64,000 nt of DNA from Ganoderma boninense. Taxonomy: Eukaryota > Basidiomycota > Agaricomycetes > Polyporales > Polyporaceae. Under the pieces are notes generated by a model that did no database searches, had not been told where the DNA came from, and saw only the letters and a list, made by a program, of their open reading frames with translations. The stretch lies in the NCBI GenBank assembly GCA_002900995.3, contig CM035314.1:2985711-3049710 (forward strand), in the 5' to 3' direction. Both the position numbers and the translations under genes were made by a program. This document shows positions 43,701 to 56,763 of the stretch, piece by piece. Position 1 is the stretch's first letter. Each line of letters opens with the position of its first letter.

Positions 43701-46300
43701 GATCTGGAGAGGGAAGACACAGGGTTGGAGGGGCCATTTCATCTCCACGGTTTTGCCGACCGAACACACCCAGAGGTCGGCGTGGATCAGATCACGTTGA
43801 CGCTCTGGAGATGCGCCGCGAATACCTTCCCGGCTGTATTATCCGGAAGCGGATGAAGAGGCCGCGGCGAGGCGCGAAGCAATCAAAGGTGGATCAGCGA
43901 CGGGCATTACACCGAATCGCAACAGAAGCAGCAATAGGAACGCGGCACTCACCCAACGAGGATCCAGCAGTCGAGCTGTATCCTGCACAATACATCTCGG
44001 TCAAGCGGCGCGCGCCCACACGACAACATGCCGATAGCGGAGAGCGGAAAGGAGAAAATGATTACGTACAATGCGGACGTCTCGTGCAGTAAGAACGGGC
44101 GAAGGCCTTCGGCTGAGAGTTCGTTTCTATATTACATTGGTGAGTTACGCCACCGACACCCATCGACCGCCCGCTTCCGATCGAGGACAGGCCACACTTA
44201 CATTGGTTACCCCCGGAATTTGCCCTGAAGTTCTACAAACGCACACAGATACATTCAGCTGGCCGAAGCGACACGAGGCAGTCGGTAAAGAGCACGTTAC
44301 CACTTTTCGTTTGACATTGGTGATGTTCATTCGGCTTGTCGCACGTAGCTAGGCACATACTGACGACGCGGGGATGCTGCTGCGAGCGTTGCCTGCAGAA
44401 TATACCATCTGGGAAAACGCACCATTCATTGTCAGCGGTCTCTTCATGCATTTCATTTCGAAAAAAAGAATAAATCTGTCGTGGATCCTCAGACGCCGAA
44501 TACAGCCGTCCGGACCATTGCATGCACTGCAGGACGTAGAGATGGCAAACAATGAACAGAACTGCCATGCGTACTATCCATCTCCACATCGATTACCGGA
44601 CAGCGATGGATAATTTGTGGCGTGATCCAAAAACCGGTCCAAGATCGGAGAACGCAGGGAACAATTGATCAGCACAAACCTTACCTTATTTCAAGAACGT
44701 ATATGGCGTTGGTTTCTTTCGCTAGCCAGAGGCTTTGGCAGACTTCTCGCCAGAGCGTGTAGAGTCCTCCTGGATGCGGAATCATGACACTCCCATCAAT
44801 CCGACAACACAGCATGTCACGAACGGCTGCTACGCACGAGGGGACGGTATGGACCTTCGGTTCTTCTTCAAGCGTGAGGATTGACGCGAGCGGGGCGAGG
44901 AAATGATGGCTTGGACGTCCGTCGAAGAACGGTACCATGTGTTGGGCGCTGTCTTGGTCGCCACCAGGCATTGCATTCACATCCACATCCACGTCCAGGT
45001 GATGAAAGCATGACGATCCAGGGATCCGTCAAGATTTATGAGATCCAAAAAGAGAAAGGACGGAACAACGGCAGCTGCGACTTCCACCGACGTCGTTAGA
45101 TGTACCATTCTGTACCAGGAGGGCACCGCTTTCCATTCGTGAAATGGTGCTCTCCACCACCGAGCGTGCGGAAACCCGTTGCACGGACGATGTCTCTGCA
45201 CCGAGTTTCAGGAGGTGAGAATGCGGACAGAGTAGGAGACCACGTTCCGCGCACCGTCTGTTGCCTCGTAGTTGATCGGCCCGGCAATGCGTGCGGCGTC
45301 GTTTCAAGAAAGAAGCCGGGGCATGTCCTGCAAGCGCATGTTGTTGCTTCTTGAGGACGTCCTGGACCGATGTGTCTTCCCACGAGGGTGCGATTGTCGT
45401 CCTTGCAGGCTGCGAGGACTGCAATCGGGTTGTCTTTGAATCTAGGTCGGCGGGTTGTGGGGCGGCTGTTTGCGCTGGCCCTTCATGGGCGGCTGACGAG
45501 GGGCTTGACGGGGACGACCAGGACCGAGGTGTCGTGTTTTTTCGCTTGATGGCGAGACGATCCCTTCCCAGCCGCTGCCGGCGCGCACGAGACGTTCCTT
45601 GTTGGCGGCACCGCCGTCGGGGAGGGAGCTTCTTCATGTAGCTCGTCCTCGATTGGGAAGGAGGGCGGAGAGGCGCATGCGGATACGGCGTAGTGATTGT
45701 CAGTGAAGCTTTGAGGTGGAGAAAGCGGACGCCTGGGCTGGAGGAGTGCGGCCAGCCGACCGCCCTTGCCCTTTTGCGATGGAGGAGGCGGGGGGTGGTC
45801 TGGAGAGACGACTTTTCCCCTTCTTCCCGGAGGGGCCTCTAAGAGACGGGGATTTCCCCCGAAAGGGGGAAGGGGGGGGGAGGAAAGGTTGGATAAATAA
45901 TTTTTGGGGGGGTTTTTTGGAAAAAACGGACCTGAAAAAAGGGAACTGGAGAAGGGTTTTTAAAAGGGGGGGGCGCCCCCTTGTGGAAATGGGATGGGGA
46001 AAAGGCGAAACTGGAAGTCTGGAGCGGAGGGGCGAGGGTTTGGTAAACGAAAAAGGGCGGAGGGAAGGGGGGGAAGGGGGAAAAGACCCTTTAATGTTGT
46101 GCTCTTTGGCCCGGGACTCGCCTGGGCCGTATGGGAAAAAGCGAAAAAAAAAAAAATTAAAAACGTGGGGGGGAGAGGGGAAAGGGGGGGAGTGGGGGTA
46201 CCGAGGGAAGGATCTTGATTTGGGTTTCTTGCGTCGCTCCGTGAGTGCTTTCCTTGCGAGAGCAATATCGTCATGGTGTCCTTGGAGACACCGTAACGCA
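40733..46300. other. Error-rich second copy of contig 1 (9.7 kb to the G-alpha gene)
   Basis: Collinear with 9715-14656 and carrying haplotype 1 bases where haplotypes differ (for example GGATGAAGAGGCC near 43851, as at 12784, against GGATACAGAGGCC at 24674). It is littered with single-base insertions and deletions, and homopolymer expansions are extreme around 45.82-46.20 kb. All frames in it are broken. It looks like unpolished long-read sequence of the same locus, not an independent gene copy. Confidence 0.85.
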
Positions 46301-46422
46301 TCCTCCGCTGATGGAGCCTGGCCGCCGCGTTCCTCGGGGATTCGTCGATGGGAGGTTGGAGGGCCTTGGAAGAGCGGTGTCGTCGGGATCTGGCTGCTGG
46401 GACAAGAAGGACTTGAGGCCAT
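43787..46422 (-). pseudogene. G-alpha gene, third copy, many frameshifts
   Basis: Start (cat at 46420-46422) and stop (tca at 43787-43789) positions match the complete gene at 24607-27140, and exon order is kept, but almost every exon has one or more indels. The start already reads MASSPSCPSSQ instead of MASKSFWSQQ. The lesions are spread evenly through exons and introns, which is typical of sequencing error rather than gene decay. It probably stands for the missing 5' half of the haplotype 1 allele at 12718-14657. Confidence 0.75.
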
Positions 46423-48230
46423 AACGCGACCACCAGAGATAGAGAGAGGGCGACACTCGGGCAAGTGTTCGAGGGCGGGCAAAGAGCGGGAGAGGAAGAG
46501 AGAGAGGGAGGGAGACGGTGGACGAGGCTGGGCTGAGCTGCGAGCGAAGACGAGCAGTGCCAGGGTTTAGGCGCCGTCGCGGGAATGGAGGCGGTGCTCC
46601 TTGTCCATCCTCTCCCTTCTCGGCAACACCTCCGGCCACTCGCCGATAGAGTTCGGTCCCGGTTCGGAGGGCTCCCCTTTCGGTGTCCGCGTTCGGCCTG
46701 TCCGTGGCTCTCGTCTCGGACCCAACGCCGACCCATCGGGCTTTCTCCCATCCCAGTCTACTCCCCTTCCAAATATTCCTTCATCATCTCGCGCAGACGC
46801 GATCACGAAAACGGAGCACCTTTGAAAATTTTCTCCCCGACCGCGGCAATTTCTACGGTGATAAGCTTGGGTGAGTCACGACAGTGGAGACAGACTCCGT
46901 AGGTCCGTAACGCATCCTTACAACTTGAATGGCAAGACCGTACGGAGCGGGCGTTCGAGATGCTCATGTCGATCTCCTCCAGGACAAATAGGGGCCCGGT
47001 TTTTTTTCCTCCTGCAGCTCAGAGTATCGGTCTAGATCTTACGATCGTCCAGAATACTACTGCCGACCGTCCAAAACCAAGGCTCAGCTTCATTGACCGT
47101 TCTCGTGTCAGTATTAGGGCCGCCTGGACTGGTAACGTCAATCCAGACCTCCAGCCTCCAAGTCCCGAAGACTAATTCGACCGTGCTCAGGGGTCATCTA
47201 CTCACGGAATCACTACCGGCCATCCGCAGACATGTACCGCGTAATTCGACTTTAGTACACGGACCGGGGACGAGTCGAGACTCAAAACCCTGCGACGCGG
47301 CAAAACGCTCGAGCTCGCTAGGACGTCCCATTTGAGCTTATGACCTCACAGAATTCAAATGCGCTGGGGACGTGAGGAGCTTTTCTAGGATAAGACCCGC
47401 AAGGTTTCTGCTGCGCCAATCCCTTCCTCACGGTTGCAGCGCGTTCCCGGGACTTGCGTCGGTGCGGCGGGTGCCACCTCCCCGCTGCAGTGTGTACTCG
47501 TGCGTACCGCCGCCGGCAGATTGTTGGTTCCATTCGAACATCGGGACGCTTATTAGAGTTATTGACACAGCGTTGACCAGCATCTAGAAATTCGCCGGGC
47601 ACCGCTTCCGGCAATCGCCTCTTCGCCGACACTGCGAACCACCCTCGCGCGGGAGGCTGTGAGACCGTCGTCGTTCTCAAGACGCAGTCGAGTGGGGCGA
47701 ACCGCCTCAAGTTCTCACATAGTCTGCGGTCCGCATCATCCGCGTACTGGAGGAGCTGGTGTGTCGTGTTGACCATGTTAATGCGTAGGTCGATGGCTAT
47801 CCTTGAACCCCAGAATCACCATCCATCTGATGAGCTCAACAGGGATCCACAACCCTGAGATCCGTTTTCTCCGAAGCCTTTATGCATCACGCACGCTGGC
47901 CGATAGGCGAAGGAGTGCGCCGTCACCCTAGTACCGACGTTGGAAGGAGACCATCCAGTAGTCTCTGTAATTGACGAAGTCGTAGTCCGCACCTCCATGT
48001 CTCGATCCTAGCAGCCGCGCGCGAGGTGAGTGCGGTTCAGGGTGACTTTGAACCAGGCAGACAGCGTTATAAATTGCTAGGGACCATGAGACGTACAGAG
48101 CGAGAACATGAGCAAATGTATACGATAGGGGGGGGGTGCTTCAGATGGCACGCGTTGCGAGAGACAACCAACGGACAGTACGTAGACAGGGAGAGCGCGA
48201 TAGCACGCTCGACCGACGATGGCGAGGCGC
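46423..48230. other. Intergenic region between G-alpha and PCNA, haplotype 1
   Basis: Allelic to 27141-28907 with good base quality from about 46.5 kb. Same features; no supported gene. Confidence 0.5.
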
Positions 48231-49766
48231 CTAGTCGTCGCCGATTTTGGGTGCGAGGTAGTACCGGATGAAGCCCTGGTTGAATGCGTATGATACCTGG
48301 AAGCCGACGAGACTCGTGTTAGCGCCACGAGCATCGCGATCGAGAACAGACGCACAAGGAGTGGGACGTCGTTGGACATCATCAGCTGGACCTTCTTGCA
48401 CAAGCTCGAGCTCTTGGAGAAGTTGACGAGGTACTTGAGCGAGAAGGTGAGCGTCACCGCCTGGTTCATCTCGATCCGCACGCCGTCAAAGTCGTCGTCG
48501 TCGTCATCATCATCCGCGTCCTCTTTCTTCGCCTTCTTCGCGGGCTTGCTCTGTCGCGGCTCTCGCATCAGGACCGTGTGCGCGCGGACGATCCACGAAG
48601 AACGAAAACGCACCTTGCCGGAGCTCCGCTTCCGCTTCTTGCTCGACCCCTCGTCATCTTCGTCCTCGCCTTGCTCGTCGTCTTCGTCCTTGGTCGGCTT
48701 GAACTCGCCCTCGCCCTCCTCGTCCTCGTCTGCACCGTCCATGTCAACATCCTCGCCGTTCTCTTCCTTCTTGACCTTCTCCTTCTTGATCTTGCGCTTG
48801 CCGCCTTCTCCGTCTGAGACGTCGGCGCCCTCCTCTTCCTCAGGCTCGTCTGCGTCGTCTTCGTCGTCATCGCCGCCGCCTCGTCGCTTGCTGGAGGAGC
48901 CCTTTTTCTTCTTTCCGGACGAGGCGTCGGCGGACTGCTTGATGAGGATGTTGCCGTTGGCGGCCTCGCCGTCGGAGACGAAGCGGATGATGCCCTCCTT
49001 TGAGACTTCGATCCTGACGGACTCACCGAGGAGGGAGAGGTCGCGGACGATGCGGCCGAACTCGGCCGAGGGCATGGTGACGGAGGCGTCGTAGTCGGTG
49101 TCGGGGATGCCGAGCTGGTCGGCGTCGATATCCATGAGTTTCATTTCGTACTCGGCAATGCGATCCGAGTCTATGAGGGAGAACATGGAGAGTCAGCGGC
49201 AGGGTTGTGAGAAGTGGACGCGTGACTGTGGCCATTGGCCCGCGTTTGAACGCGTTTGACGCGTCGAACGAGTTGGAGGAATGGCGTGAGAGAGAAGAGA
49301 AAGAGAAGGTGCGAACTTTTAGCCTCGTAAGTGAGGGAAAGGATGTCGGCGTCGTCGCCTGCTTTGAGGGTGCAGATGTCGTCGTCCTTTGCGCACTTGA
49401 GGACCTTTGTGAGGGAGGTGAAGGTTTGCACGAGGGTATGGGGCGGTCGCAGCGGAAAACGCTTGAAGCCTGCGGCCTCGAGCTTTGACGCGACGAGGGC
49501 GACGCTGAGAGTTGTCCATGGCTTGGAGTTGCTGAGTGGTGTGACCGGGTGAGACGCGTCGCGACTTGGGACAAGAGGAGAAACAGCGACAAGGAAGACG
49601 ACTCACGATACCCTCCTCATTGCAATCGAAGTTGGCATCAGTGACGAGCTCCTTGACGGCTGGACGCGTTCTGTGAGCGCGGGGGAGGACGAAGGGGGAC
49701 GGGGAACGACGCACCGTCGAGGAGACGCTTGAGGAGGGCGGCCTCAGACAGCTTCGCTTCCAACAT
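48231..49766 (-). CDS. PCNA: PCNA with charged insertion, haplotype 1 copy, frameshifted in exon 3
   Basis: Same six-exon layout as 28908-30435. Exons 4-6 are open and encode a slightly longer insertion: one extra Ile codon in EGIIRF and one extra Asp in EEEEGADVSDGEGG, both 3-base differences. Exon 3 contains several single-base indels around 49430-49510, so it reads DNSQRRPRRVKARG in place of [13 protein letters not shown]. Because neighbouring bases also show small indels, these are more likely assembly errors than a dead allele. The ACGCGT sites upstream are kept. Confidence 0.75.
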
Positions 49767-49875
49767 TGTGCGGCGTTGGTGCTCCGATCTGTGGCGACGG
49801 TAGGGAAGCTGGGGCGGGGCGGCGGGGGACAGGGCGGGGCGGAGAGGGAAAGGCGCGAGGGAGAGGCAGACCGTG

Positions 49876-49947
49876 ACGCGTGCCAGTCCCCGCTTTTGCG
49901 CTGGCGGAGTTCTAAACGCGTGCGTCACAGGTAGGTCACACACGCGT
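49876..49947. promoter_or_regulatory. Three MCB-like ACGCGT elements, haplotype 1 PCNA promoter
   Basis: ACGCGT at 49876, 49916 and 49942, matching the three sites at 30550-30621 in position and order. Confidence 0.6.
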
Positions 49948-50298
49948 CGTCACGCCTTGCCACAACTGTGATCGACGGCTTGGACAAGGCTCTTGGACTT
50001 ATTTCAGCCACTGACGCAGTGTCCGCCGTCAGCTCTCCACTGTCCCTCTTCTCTCCACATTTCCCTTGCAACCTATACTCATCCACCGCTTCATTACCAT
50101 CCACACCCTGTTCCCATCGCCGCGCTTTCGGCCACCGTCAATTCGAGTCCCGACCGCCATCCGTCAGCCGACGACCCACTACCATTTAAAGGCCGCCGCC
50201 ACCCACAGACTCTTTCCTCGTCTGCTTGCTGGCCATAGCAGTCCACCCTCTATCAGCCCACTCTGTTCCCAGCCCACACCCCCTCGCAGGCCGCCGGG

Positions 50299-51893
50299 AT
50301 GTACAACATGCGGTGGGGACCCCCATGTTCACCATTCGGCCCCCAAGCGGCCTGCTCCCAACAACTCACAGCGATCAGAGCTCAGGCTCGCATGATCCGC
50401 CAAAGCTGCTTGAGCAGGAGCAGGAAGATCGAGGATCATAGAGGCTTTGAAGTCACTGCCGTATGTTCCATTTCGTGGCACCTTTCTTCCTTAAACACTC
50501 TCTTTTCTTACCCGTCTTTTCTCTATTCTTTCTCACCACCGTAACCCTTTCTTTTTCTCCTTTTTTGATCAATCTCACTCATTTCTTCAAAAACACCACA
50601 GGAGAGCTTCGCATTCTCAGAGACTCGTTCTCCTCCGTCAAAGCCGAATTCACTGACCTCGACGGTTTGTCCTGGGATACGCCGATCGCTCGCCAAGTCC
50701 TCGTGAACTGGGTCTGTCTTCCAGATAATATTCCGTCGCCTTCGTGACTGTTTTGCTGATGATATTAACAGCACGCCCAGCAAGCTTCCCTCCATGACGA
50801 GCTCCGCCTCGGCGACCTCGCCCACCGGATGCGTCGTGCTGGTCACTCTTCAAGCCCTCGTCGCACCCTGGCTTCCATAATGCGTCCCCCCGGCCTCAGC
50901 GCGAGCGCACCAGACTTGGCTGGCCTTTCATCGTCCACGGCCCTTCATGAAGACGATGCCTACGAAGCCGCAGCAACCGTACGCGCCCCAAGGGACTCTC
51001 CCCACAGGAGCTATCAGTCCAACTATATCAACGCCGAAGCGTTCGAGCTTACCATCCGTGTCCGAGCCCACGTTGGAACAAAGTCTAACCCCGATGCGCC
51101 TCCCACGCCGCATCCTCTCGGCGGGTCAATGTACAACGACAGCGAGCAGCTGTCTCTGTCCGCATTTTTCGATCCCGTTCCGCGCGAATACGCCGACGTT
51201 GGGCTGACGCCCAGGCCCCACCGCCTAAGCTTCGACCTCGGCAGCACCGCAGACCTGGAGCCTTTGACCCCCGTCCCTACCGTACCCGCACGGCCCCGTC
51301 TGGCAGCGTTGCCCAAGTCACACTCCGCGCCGTGCGTCCCGCTCGCTGGCGACGCCGTCTTCCGCAGCTGCAGCCCGTCTCCGCACCCCGAGTTCCGCGC
51401 AGGAGAGGCGTCCGCCAAGAGCGAGCGGCAGATCAAGCGTCTCCCGCCCAGTCGCATCCCCATCCCGCGGAGCAAATCCCTCGGTGCGGCATCCTCTACC
51501 CAGCTCGCTGTCCGGTGCTTCAGCGCGAGCGCCGCGTTGCCGTTGCCGGCCTCTGTGTCGGCACCCACCGTCCCATCTCGCGCTCACGCGCCCCGCTCCC
51601 TCTCTGGTCTCTCTCTCTGCCCCCGTCTCGAGCGCACGTGCTCCACGCGTCCTCCGTGTCGTCCCTTCTCCGCTCGTAAGCCTGTGCCCGTCTTTGACTT
51701 GGACGAGGAGCCGTCGCGCACCTCGACCGCGCTCGACTGCGACTTGGACACGGTGCCAGCTCTGGATTTCAGGGAGCCCGCGTCGCCCACGTCGCCCTCG
51801 ACGAAGCTCTACCCGCTTTCGCCCGCGCACCGCGGCAGGGTGGGGTACAACTACCGCCCCGCGCCTCTGCGCGTCACGAGCGACCGCAGTTGA
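50299..51893 (+). CDS. Orphan coiled-coil/disordered protein, haplotype 1, damaged 5' exons
   Basis: Counterpart of 30972-32548. Exon 3 (50772-51893) is fully open, 374 codons including the stop, with several in-frame deletions such as loss of LGASS-type residues near the C-terminus. Exon 1 has multiple 1-base indels (MYNMRWGPP in place of MYSMPVDPN) and exon 2 lacks one base after its acceptor. As these sit in the tail of the error-rich zone, I take the gene to be intact in reality. Confidence 0.65.
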
Positions 51894-53240
51894 GGAAGCG
51901 CATTCGAGGTTTGGGGCTACGGGCAGGACAGCACCTTGCGGTCTCGGTTGTTGAGCGACTTCGTACCCCTTCGCAAGGCGGAGAGGGAGTCCTGGAAGAA
52001 CACCGAGCCGCACGACCACCAGAAGGTCGACCTGGCCTTGGTGGGTGGGTGTCCATGACGATATAACTTATGATTAAGTGTGTGGTCGCTGCCACGAATC
52101 GGGGCTCAGCAATATACTGCTGTGCTTTTCGGGCTGTAAAGTATTGGATATGGTCGGATAGATTTGTCTGCGCATCGCTATATTGTATTTGTAGTATTCC
52201 GTGCATCGCTATCGTAGCTTCGTCGTCTCAGAATCGGAGCTGCGCAACAGCCCTCTGACTTGGACAGGGAAATTGTGAGCTGAGGTACGGCCCGCTTGGA
52301 GGACGCAGGTGGATACATTAGAGGAGCACGAGCATGGCAGTAAGCTAATGGAGAAGGGGGCTTCGGCATGTGTCGGTAAAGCTTCACCGCAAGGTAGAAA
52401 AAGAGGATGACGCGCGAACGGCACTCACGAGATACATAAAGCTCGGATGAGGGTCAGAATCAGGATACGACTGTCCGATGAAGTATGCAGAGGATAGAAC
52501 AATGGGTTGTAGCCCTTCGACGTCCAGCAGGGATAATAGGAAGGCCGCAGCGATTCGGGGATGGACGGACTGCAAGTTGATGAATAGCCGGTGTATTTGT
52601 ACTGCGCATAACAGCGCGGGCTTCCATGGTGGATGGGCGGTGGAATTTTCATGAAAGGAGGAGGATATGCTAGGATGAGCGAGTTGGATCGTTTTCGGAA
52701 GGGGTTGGAGGAGGAGGGCTAAGGCCGATCTTCTCACGACTTCTCTTGATCTCAGCGCACCGGCCGCTCGATGGCGTCTGAACAACTCCGCCCAGCGAGC
52801 ACCTCAGCCTCCAGCCACGATGATGGCCTTGGACCGGAAGCGTTTCAGAATCGTTTGTGGTCTCCTCCAGCTCTGCAACACACCTCCGCAGTCCATGGTG
52901 TCACGGCTCTGCTGTCGGGCTCTCCCAGGGCGACCTACAAAACTCCGACCCAACCTCCGATCCATGTATGTACGTACGTACTCGAGAACCACAAACAACG
53001 TGGCCCGCCTCCCTCGCCGTGAGTAAGGCTTACGCTCTCCAACCTCCAGACTCACCTCGTTACCCGATATCGATAGGTCCCTTCCCTTGCGCCGTATCGG
53101 TCACTTCTTGTCGTCGTCACCTCCATCGCCGCCGACTCGAAGTTCTCGTTCAAGTTGAACACGAGCACCGCCGGTAGCGTCATACTAGACAAGCCCACCC
53201 CTCTCCGACGCGTTCGTGCGTCAGTAGCAAGTTCGAAAAT
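51894..53240. other. Intergenic region, haplotype 1
   Basis: Allelic to 32549-33886. The candidate upstream exon starts at 52771 (MASEQLRPAS) but is frameshifted after about 40 codons relative to the other copy. Confidence 0.4.
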
Positions 53241-55884
53241 ATGGAGACTCTTCCTTCCAAAACGATCTCGCCCGATGGACCGCCTCCTCAGGCCCGCAGT
53301 GACCAGGCGAAGCAAATCGAAGTTGGACCAGCCAATTTGAGCAAGCGTTTTTCCGTGTCGTAAGCTTTCCATCCATCCGGCGATCCAGATTCTCCAGTCT
53401 AATGTCTTCACGTGTCACGCAGCTGGAGACAAAAGAGCTCGCCGTCCCGCGACCACGACCGTGAAGTTACATCGGAGTCTGCTGGCGTCGGACAGCCGGA
53501 AAAGGGCAATGTGCCAGGTACGTACGACACTTCGCGATATTGTGCCGTGTTCTTGCGTTGATCTGGGCTTTATTGAAGCCGTAGGAGCGGCAGAAGCCAC
53601 CAAGCCCTCATCGCCGCACAAACTTCGTTCCCTTGTGGCCTTCATGTCACGCCGCAAGAGTGGTGCGGCTCGCCCGGTTTCAGCTCCCCCCAGTCTGCCT
53701 CCCACTTCTGTGAATACCGGAACGCCCCAGTCCACTGGCAAGCTTGCGAATTCGACCCCTGCTCCTGTGTCGCCTTCGCCCACCACTCAGGCTGCTGTAT
53801 CTCCTGCGCACCCCGCTGCCCCCACTCCTGCGTCACCTCAGCCTAACGCTAGCGGTGGGTGTTCATGCGCTGTCTGCGTGCGTTCCTCGGCTTCTGGCGC
53901 CCACCAAGAGCCCGCACAGACTATTCCCTCTGCACAGACCACCACCTCCGCCCAGACCACTCCGGCCGTACCGTCCCAGCCCGCCCTACACCCCACCTTT
54001 GCCGCGTTTCTCCAAAAGGCGGCCATGGCGGAGGCCGCTAGCGTTCGCCCAGCGGGAGTCAATGCGACGACTACGAACCCACCGCACCAGTCGGCTCAGC
54101 GTTCCCCGTCTACGACCTCTTCTCGAGTCCGACCTTCGCGCCTTCATCCCGACTGCACGAACCCCGCCTGCGCCTCTGCGCTCCGGCAGATCAGGGCCGT
54201 CCGCTCGTTGAAGAAGGAGTTCGAGAAGGCTAAGATCGCGATGGACTACGCTGGCACGTTCAAGGCACTCGACGGGCCTCTGTCCGCTGCGTACCAGGTC
54301 CTGCTCCAGTGCGAGTACAAGGCCATCATGGCGCGCGTCAGCAAGGCCGCCGTGTTGCTCAAACAGATGGAAGGGCTTCCGGTGAACAACCAGGTCATCA
54401 TCACCCAGTATCGGATCCTTCTCCGGCTCTCCGGCATGGACGCGTCGATGGCGCAAGCTCCTGCCACTGCGCTCAGTACGACCGGGATCCCGTTGCGTCA
54501 GTTCTCGTACGTCGGGGGAGGGCTCGCGCAGGCTGGGGGGTACGCGCACGCTGTTGGATACACGCCCGCTGGAGGATATCCGTCTACTGCTGGTGGAGGC
54601 TATACTCCCAATCCTAGGTACTCTCGCCCCGCTGAGTACATGCCCGCTGTGAATGGAGGGCACATGCCCACTCCTGCGTCCAACCAAGCGGCTCTTGACA
54701 GCATCCTTGCTACGAGGCGTGCGCTCGCAGCTAGGGCCGCCCTGAGCTGGACTCCCGCTGGTCCACCTGCGTTCGCCGCCGCTTGGCTCACTCCTCCTTC
54801 GGGCGGCACTCTCGCTCCCGGACCCGCGCCTGGTGTAGCTAACATGCCCACTGCTCGACCAACACCCGCCGTTGCACCTGCGCCCGCTGTTGCACCCGCA
54901 CCCGCCTCTGTTGGGCTCTCTCCCGCCGTGGTGCCTATACCTGCTGTTGCGCCTACCCCTTATGCTCGACCCATGGCCACCCCTGTTGGACCCATGCCCG
55001 GCGTTGGACCCATTCCCGCTCTTCGGCCTGCTGCTGCTACTGGACCTTGCACGCCCTCTACTAGACCTGTCGCCGCCACTGGATCAGGCACACCTACCAT
55101 GGGGAACATGCCTGGCACTGGGTCTACGCTTGCAAGTCGACCTACGCCCGTTCCTGGACCTGCGGTCTCCGTCGTACCTACAGCCACTGTTGGAGTCAAC
55201 CCCGCTGTTAAGCCCAACCCTACTGCTCGACCCATTCCCGCCGCTGGACCTACCCCTCCCACTGCGAACGCCCCTGCCCCCGGACCACCGACATCGTTCG
55301 TAGGTAACACGCCAACGGCTGGTCCCTCACCCGCTGTCGGAACCTCGCTCGCTGTCACACCCACGCCCGCTGCTCGACCGATGTCCGCCTCTGTGGGGCC
55401 TGTGCTCATCGGCGGTCTCATGGCTCAACCCAGCGCCGCCACCGGACCTGCTCCCGTCGTGGGGCACACGCCTGCCATCGGATCCGTCCCCGCTGCGGGA
55501 TCTACGCCCGCCGCTGCACTTGCACCTGCGGCAGGGCGCACCCCGGATCCTGGACACGTGACTGGGAACACGTCCGCGACTGGGTCTATACCCGCCATCA
55601 TGCCCACGCCTACTGTTCGACAAACACCAACCATCGGATGCGGACCAGCTGCCTTGACTGTGTCTATGTCAGGATCCATGTCCGCCGCTGGACTCGGTCC
55701 TTCGCCCGCGCCTGGACCTGGCACGCTGGTTGGACCCAAACCCGCTTTTCGACCTGTACATGCCTCCGCCAACGTAGTTGGATCTACGCTCGCTGTTGGA
55801 CCCACCCCCACTGTGCCAGCTGAAGTTCAACCTCCCGTTCCCCGGCTTGCACCCACACCCGGTTCTGTCCCAACTTCGGAGTAG
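53241..55884 (+). CDS. Orphan proline-rich repeat protein, haplotype 1 (837 aa)
   Basis: Exons 53241-53359, 53423-53517 and 53585-55884; introns of 63 and 67 bp. The first two exons have exactly the lengths seen at 33887-34167. The helical core (ALRQIRAVRSLKKEFEKAK to RILLRLSGMD) is nearly invariant between alleles. The repeat half differs by whole-unit gains, for example an added AVTPTPAARP and an added VPAAGSTPAA. This shows that the array changes in frame by repeat slippage while the frame is kept. Confidence 0.75.
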
Positions 55885-56763
55885 ATGCCCACTTGGCGCA
55901 GGGTATATCTCTGCTATGGCGTGTACGCTTTAAAATTCGTGGTTGCTTACAGCATGACTCGAAGAGACTTGGTGAGGTGGCGTGAACGAGATGTGTTGTA
56001 TGTTTTCCTGATAGCTTGAGCATCATGTACCGAATGATGTAGATACGTATCGTTTTGAAAATAGCGGATAGTACAACTTGGTTAGGTGAACCTTGATAAT
56101 GGTGTCCATAAGTCAGACAAGATGAGAGACCAGTGCGAAGGACTGGTATCAGTGGCTCCGTTAGCATCAGTAAAACCGACAATCTCTGAACGTCTGGATG
56201 TGCTGGACAGCCACCCATCCAGACGCTCGGACATTTTCAGATCCAGACATTCGAGCGCCTATCCTCTCGACCTCGACCGCCGTCTTCTCGCTCTCCGCTT
56301 CCAGTCTCATGCCCTCGCCTCTCCCATTTTCGCATGTCTTAGGAACATATATATCTGTTTTCGACATTTTCCCTCGTTCTATGCACCTCATGGACCACTG
56401 CACCAGCCCAATTGCTGACACCCCGAAGACTCATGTCCCATCAAGTCCAGGAGTGGTAGGAGGACAGCGGTAGATGATCCCGTTGGTGATGCGAATTACA
56501 GGGAGGCAGGGGCAATAACAGATCCATACGAACTAAGGTCTTCGGATTCTAGGTGAGTACTAATGATTTTACGGCCTTCCTGTGCATACAAGGGTGAACC
56601 GTGAGACGGGTGCCGATGGCAAAGGACTGGCTCCAGCGTGCCCCCCGTGCGACCCCTCCGAGCCCCCCCCCCGCGCCCTCGTCATCAGACCCTATGGTGG
56701 GGTTAAATCTTGAACAGATATAACCCTAAAATAGGGTTTAACTTTTGCACTGTTATACTACTA
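55885..56763. other. 3' flank and start of the haplotype 1 subtelomere
   Basis: Similar to haplotype 2 up to about 56163, then unique. It contains an inverted telomere-like motif (AACCCTAAAATAGGGTTT) near 56723-56740. No gene seen. Confidence 0.5.

Noticed and set aside
24607..46422. Three paralogous G-alpha genes from tandem duplication
   Set aside because: Copy 1 stops at a gap, copy 3 is an error-filled version of copy 1, and copy 2 lies on an allelic contig ending in a telomere. Two alleles explain the data.
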